NCBI GenBank assembly: GCA_003650445.1
Contig: QMQE01000099.1
Coordinates: 1-9,298, forward strand
Reading direction: 5' to 3'
DNA length: 9,298 bases
Source of the DNA: Acidobacteriota bacterium
GTDB taxonomy: Bacteria; Acidobacteriota; Holophagae; Thermotomaculales; Thermotomaculaceae
The notes beneath the pieces were generated by a model, which did not search any database, was not told the origin of the DNA, and worked only from the letters and a program-made list of their open reading frames with translations. Every line of letters starts with the position of its first letter. The first letter of the stretch is position 1. A program made the translations under genes and the position numbers. Shown here piece after piece: positions 6,598 through 9,298 of the stretch.

Positions 6598-8493
6598 TTA
6601 CCTATGGAAATGAAAAACAAAACCGCCGTACCAGGTATCCCCCAGTGTACCGTATCCCAACACCTGTTGATAATCTTCATCTGTTACGTTGCGGCCTTTC
6701 AGATAGGCGGTCAGGTTTTCATTCACCCGATAATCCACTTTCAGATTAAACAGCGTATAGCTGATAAGTTCCACCCGGGCAGCAGGCCAGGCGGAAAAAT
6801 CCATATCATCCCGGCTGCCACTGGCAACCATATTCAGGTGAACCCCCCACCGTTCCCGCAGATAATCCAGTTTTGCTGTAAAACTGGAATCCGGGCGCCG
6901 GAGGAGCCGTTCGCCTGTTGTATCATCCTTTGTATCGTAATAATTGTAAAAAACCTGCCATGACAGCGCCTTTCCGCTGTAGTGCATGCCCGCTTCCAGG
7001 CCTTTGATAGTCGCTTTCGCAATATTGTAGTAACTGTAGGAATTCATATCAAAATCAATCATATCGTCGTAGCGATTGTGAAACCAGATCAGGGACACTG
7101 TCAGGCGTTCGCCCATCAGCAGCTTCTCCATTCCCAACTCGTAGGATGTGCCTTTTTCCGGATTCAAATCCACTGTCCCGTAGGGGGAATAGAGCTGGTA
7201 CAAGGTCGGAGACTTGAAAGAGGTCCCGGCATTGGCGCGAATCCGGAAACCAGAATCCCCGATGGGGCGGACGATACCGAAAGAACCTGTCATTTTTGAA
7301 CCGAAAATTTCATGGTCGTCGTAGCGGAGTCCCATATTCACCTCCATGCCAAGGGTATTCGTCAGCGCGGACACATAGGCACTGCGGGTAATGGCATGGC
7401 TGGGAGTAAAAATATCGTCATACGGCCCCCAGGAAGAAACACTGTGATACTCCGAATCCCCGGCCTCCCGGCTGTATTCCAGCCCGAAAGACAGGGACGC
7501 CTTTTCTGAAAACACCAGATTGTTGTGCCAGTTATAGCGGACAAGGGAACCGTTGTACCGGCTGTTAACAGTGGGGGGATAATCCGCCGACGGGTTGTGA
7601 TAATCCCGCTTATTGTTCCCGTAGCTCACCGTAAACCGGCTTGTCCCGGTGATACCGAAAGGATCCGACAATATGTAACTTCCCTTGAAATGCTTTTCAG
7701 TACGGTCAAACCGGTAAAAAGGATTATCGCCACTGACACCGCCGGCGGAATCCAGATCCCCGTCGGCATTGATCACCATACCGGTAAAATTCAAAGTGGA
7801 GCGACCGAACTTCATCGTCGTTCCCCCTGAAAACGCCCGGTTGGTATAGCCGTCTGCCTCCGTATTGCCGTCCGCCCTATCCGCGGCGGAAATTCCATTC
7901 GTATCAAAAAACGTACCGGAAACCCAATAGCTGCCGATGGAAAACTCATCCCGGTACCGGACGCCGGTCGTCCAGGTGGCGTTGGAACCGCCCTCCACCC
8001 GAACCGTGCCCCCGGCTTCGCCGCCGCCGGTGATAATGTTGATTACACCGGCCACCGCGTCGGAACCGTAAATGGCGCTGGCCGGGCCGAATACCACCTC
8101 AATCCCCTGAACCGAATCCAGAGGGAAAGCGGAAAAATCCACCGACCGGTCCGGTGTCATGGGGTCATTGACTTCCATTCCGTCAATCAAAACCAGCGTC
8201 TGGCCCGGCTTTGCGCCCCGGACATAGATAGATGCCGGGCTGCCAATGCCCCCGTTTTGATTTACCACAATGCCGGGAACCGTCTGGAGCACATCCAGAA
8301 TCGTCGTGGCACCGCTTTCGTCAATTTCCTTACGGGTAATCACCTTCACCGTCTGTGACAGTTTCCTTGTCTCCACCGGATTTCTTGTGGCTGTCACTGT
8401 AATTTCATCGGAAATTTCCGTGGCCGAAACAGTCGCAAGTAATGGTGTTGCAGTAAACAGAACCCCCAACAACAGAGAAAAAAACACGCGCAT
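6598..8493 (-). CDS. btuB: TonB-dependent vitamin B12 receptor (BtuB-like)
   Basis: This is a 631-residue outer membrane receptor, close to the roughly 600 residues of known BtuB. A signal peptide (about 1-24, LLATVSA) is followed by a TonB box, DEITVTATR (29-37), very like the DTLVVTANR of E. coli BtuB. The plug (about 46-155) contains ILDVLQTVPGIVV, YVRGAKPGQTLVLIDG, NDPMT and VFGPASAIYGSDAVAGVIN, all standard plug motifs. The rest is a beta-barrel with many aromatic and glycine alternations, including an Asp-rich stretch DGDLDSAGGVSGDN, and RNVTDEDYQ near the C-terminus. It would bind corrinoids at the cell surface and pass them inwards using TonB-ExbB-ExbD, none of which are in this window. 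AAGGAGG (8500-8506) lies 6 nt before the ATG. The cobalamin riboswitch in its leader makes B12 the likely ligand. The last residues read FHFHR, so the usual terminal aromatic residue is missing. Confidence 0.94.
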   Translation of the reverse strand: MRVFFSLLLGVLFTATPLLATVSATEISDEITVTATRNPVETRKLSQTVKVITRKEIDESGATTILDVLQTVPGIVVNQNGGIGSPASIYVRGAKPGQTLVLIDGMEVNDPMTPDRSVDFSAFPLDSVQGIEVVFGPASAIYGSDAVAGVINIITGGGEAGGTVRVEGGSNATWTTGVRYRDEFSIGSYWVSGTFFDTNGISAADRADGNTEADGYTNRAFSGGTTMKFGRSTLNFTGMVINADGDLDSAGGVSGDNPFYRFDRTEKHFKGSYILSDPFGITGTSRFTVSYGNNKRDYHNPSADYPPTVNSRYNGSLVRYNWHNNLVFSEKASLSFGLEYSREAGDSEYHSVSSWGPYDDIFTPSHAITRSAYVSALTNTLGMEVNMGLRYDDHEIFGSKMTGSFGIVRPIGDSGFRIRANAGTSFKSPTLYQLYSPYGTVDLNPEKGTSYELGMEKLLMGERLTVSLIWFHNRYDDMIDFDMNSYSYYNIAKATIKGLEAGMHYSGKALSWQVFYNYYDTKDDTTGERLLRRPDSSFTAKLDYLRERWGVHLNMVASGSRDDMDFSAWPAARVELISYTLFNLKVDYRVNENLTAYLKGRNVTDEDYQQVLGYGTLGDTWYGGFVFHFHR

Positions 8494-8499
8494 ACAAAT

Positions 8500-8506
8500 C
8501 CTCCTT
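8500..8506 (-). promoter_or_regulatory. strong Shine-Dalgarno of btuB, probable target of riboswitch control
   Basis: AAGGAGG on the minus strand lies 6 nt before the btuB ATG. A U-rich stretch about 45 nt upstream (UUUCUUUU) could pair with it, mostly through G-U pairs. This is a weak candidate for sequestration when B12 is bound. Confidence 0.6.
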
Positions 8507-8585
8507 CATATGCTGAAACAAATAAATTGGACTGCCGGGGAATGAATAAAAGAAACCATCATTCGCCGAGCCTCCGTCAGCTGAA

Positions 8586-8748
8586 ATGTCCAGGCAGGTC
8601 TTCTGACTTCCGGATCAACCCTCCGCCGGGCCTTCCCATTCACCTCATGGCAAACAGTGGCATCTTCCGGCTTTGGTCCCCGATTACAGCGGCGGGCCCG
8701 TTCCCGAATCTCACGGGATTCCCTTTTCACCCCACAGGGGGCCTGGCA
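8586..8748 (-). ncRNA. cobalamin (adenosylcobalamin-type) riboswitch, leader of the btu operon
   Basis: On the minus strand the conserved landmarks appear in order. A 5' P1 arm, GCCAGG (8742-8747), is followed by AAAAGGGAATCC, then GGGAACGGGCCCGCCGCTGTAA split by normal variation (about 8685-8706). GCCACTG lies at 8655-8661, and the B12 box reads AAGTCAGAAGACCTGCCTGG (8590-8609). The CCTGG of the B12 box can pair with CCAGG at the 5' end to close P1. The layout matches the E. coli btuB leader (GCCGGTCCTGTG...AGGGAATCC...GACCTGCCGGC), including a similar order of elements. Ends are approximate. The 92-base segment between the aptamer and the btuB ATG is the expression platform. I see no GC-rich stem followed by a U-run there, so control of translation is more likely than termination. 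Confidence 0.95.
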
Positions 8749-8839
8749 AATCCATTGTGCCACGTTTATCTCAGAAATACCAGAGAAGGAATGCGAAAGA
8801 GTGGGCGTGGGCGGCAGAGTAAGAAGTAGGGGTAAGAAT

Positions 8840-8874
8840 AGTGCGAGTGCGAGTGCGCGAAAGAAGGGAATTGG
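8840..8874. repeat. second copy of the GTGCGAGTG...GAAAGAA...GAATTGG repeat
   Basis: AGTGCGAGTGCGAGTGCGCG followed by AAAGAAGGGAATTGG repeats, with small differences, the order of words found at 828-874 about 8 kb away. Both copies are intergenic and on the same strand. I infer a dispersed repeat family. Confidence 0.45.
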
Positions 8875-8889
8875 TCATTCCCTGTCTTT
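8860..8889. repeat. bulged 12-bp inverted repeat, terminator-like hairpin or operator
   Basis: AAAGAAGGGAAT (8860-8871) is matched by ATTCCCTGTCTTT (8877-8889) with one bulged G, around the 5-base centre TGGTC. The inner seven pairs are perfect. On the plus strand it is followed by TCTTC and on the minus strand by CGCGCAC, so neither side has a proper T-run beyond the stem. It might end a transcript coming from the right or left, or bind a protein upstream of the B12 leader. Confidence 0.4.
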
Positions 8890-8975
8890 TCTTCACTCAA
8901 CCTTGCCTTCTACTCAACCTCAACCTTCTTTCCCAAGCGTGGGCAGCAGAAAGAAAAAACAGAGACCGGACTTAC

Positions 8976-9002
8976 CGCTGAGAACGCTGAGGTCGCAGAG
9001 AG
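8976..9002. repeat. 9-bp degenerate tandem repeat (three units)
   Basis: CGCTGAGAA, CGCTGAGGT and CGCAGAGAG follow one another directly. More degenerate relatives (CACAAAGG, CTCGCCAAG, CCCAGAG) are scattered up to about 9080. Similar CGCAGAGAACGCAGAGG-like arrays are familiar to me as intergenic clutter in various bacterial genomes. The array has no coding sense here. Confidence 0.5.
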
Positions 9003-9298
9003 GGAGAAGGAAAACGGGAAGGGATTTTGACACAAAGGTAAGATAAAGGAAGAGATTTTTTCTCGCCAAGCCCCCAGAGTCTGTGTTTTGGTTCTGTTCG
9101 TGTTATCGAAATTTTGGATTCTGATCAGCTTTCACCAGGTGCCTTGTTGCTTTTTTCTTTGTTTCTGCACTTTTACGTTTCATCGAAGAATAACACAACC
9201 ACTCCCATTGAATGCCAGGAACGGGCCACTGTGCGCCCCGCCAAGTGTCAGATGGAAGAGAAATCAGGGAATTGTAGGAAAAACTCATTATTTTCATA

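Larger units (their letters stand above)
8767..9298. other. gene-poor, low-complexity region upstream of the B12 operon
   Basis: No protein-coding frame here has a recognisable domain. The segment is purine-rich on the plus strand. It contains GTGCGAGTG-type repeats (about 8800-8874), a bulged inverted repeat (8860-8889), CTCAACCT repeats (8896-8927), a 9-bp tandem repeat (8976-9002) and A/T-rich words such as GAGATTTTTTCTC (9052-9064). The operon promoter must lie somewhere upstream of 8750, but I could not identify a convincing -35/-10 pair on the minus strand. A minus-strand frame of 64 codons (9103-9297) starts beside the window edge. It resembles nothing I know and may be spurious or the end of a gene lying beyond the edge. 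Confidence 0.6.

Noticed and set aside
8570..8766. Plus- and minus-strand frames crossing the leader region upstream of btuB
   Set aside because: These frames coincide with the conserved cobalamin aptamer, and their translations show no domain. The RNA explanation accounts for the sequence.
8790..9002. Possible CRISPR array from the repeated short words
   Set aside because: Repeat units are only about 9 bp, degenerate and directly adjacent, with no regular spacers.
9103..9297. 64-codon minus-strand frame at the right edge (begins MKIMSFSYN, ends QNPKFR)
   Set aside because: No recognisable domain, it lies in repeat-rich DNA, and its upstream region is outside the window. It could be a gene fragment, but nothing in the sequence supports it.

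Overview
The window reads as a Gram-negative (diderm) chromosome segment of moderate GC. An Omp85-family outer membrane protein, a TonB-dependent receptor and a lipoprotein imply an outer membrane. I cannot place the organism in a phylum from sequence alone. The degenerate short repeats between genes (GAATGCTGAATTATGAATG-like and CGCTGAGAACGCTGAGG-like) are of a kind I associate with some deltaproteobacteria-like and other anaerobic or environmental lineages, but that is only an impression. All convincing genes lie on the minus strand, so the window is best read from right to left.

Right end (about 8750-9298): no convincing gene. It holds purine-rich low-complexity DNA, a 9-bp tandem repeat, a strong bulged inverted repeat and a GTGCGAGTG-type repeat. 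Next comes a cobalamin riboswitch (about 8586-8748). It leads into a compact vitamin B12 uptake operon: TonB-dependent receptor (btuB, 6598-8493), periplasmic binding protein (btuF, TTG start, 5737-6585), ABC ATPase (btuD, 5073-5786) and membrane permease (btuC, 4111-5076). Neighbouring genes in this operon are 12 bp apart or overlap. Together they would carry corrinoids across the outer membrane (BtuB, powered by TonB/ExbBD encoded elsewhere), through the periplasm (BtuF) and across the inner membrane (BtuCD). Abundant B12 would shut expression off through the leader.

A 175-bp spacer with an imperfect inverted, MITE-like repeat separates the operon from a second unit. That unit is a small thioredoxin-fold lipoprotein (3486-3935), translationally coupled by an 8-bp overlap to a large Omp85/BamA-TamA family protein (935-3493). 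This protein appears to have about seven POTRA-like repeats and a non-canonical L6 motif. The pair may be a redox-assisted outer-membrane assembly module. It is the most interesting part of the window.

Left end: a second repeat-bearing spacer of 186 bp contains a perfect 12-bp palindrome. It is followed by the 5' part of leuC (3-isopropylmalate dehydratase large subunit, 1-748), which runs off the left edge. I see no phage genes, transposase, CRISPR array, rRNA or tRNA. No wholly new multi-gene system is evident. The more unusual items are the thioredoxin-lipoprotein/Omp85 pair and the dispersed repeats.
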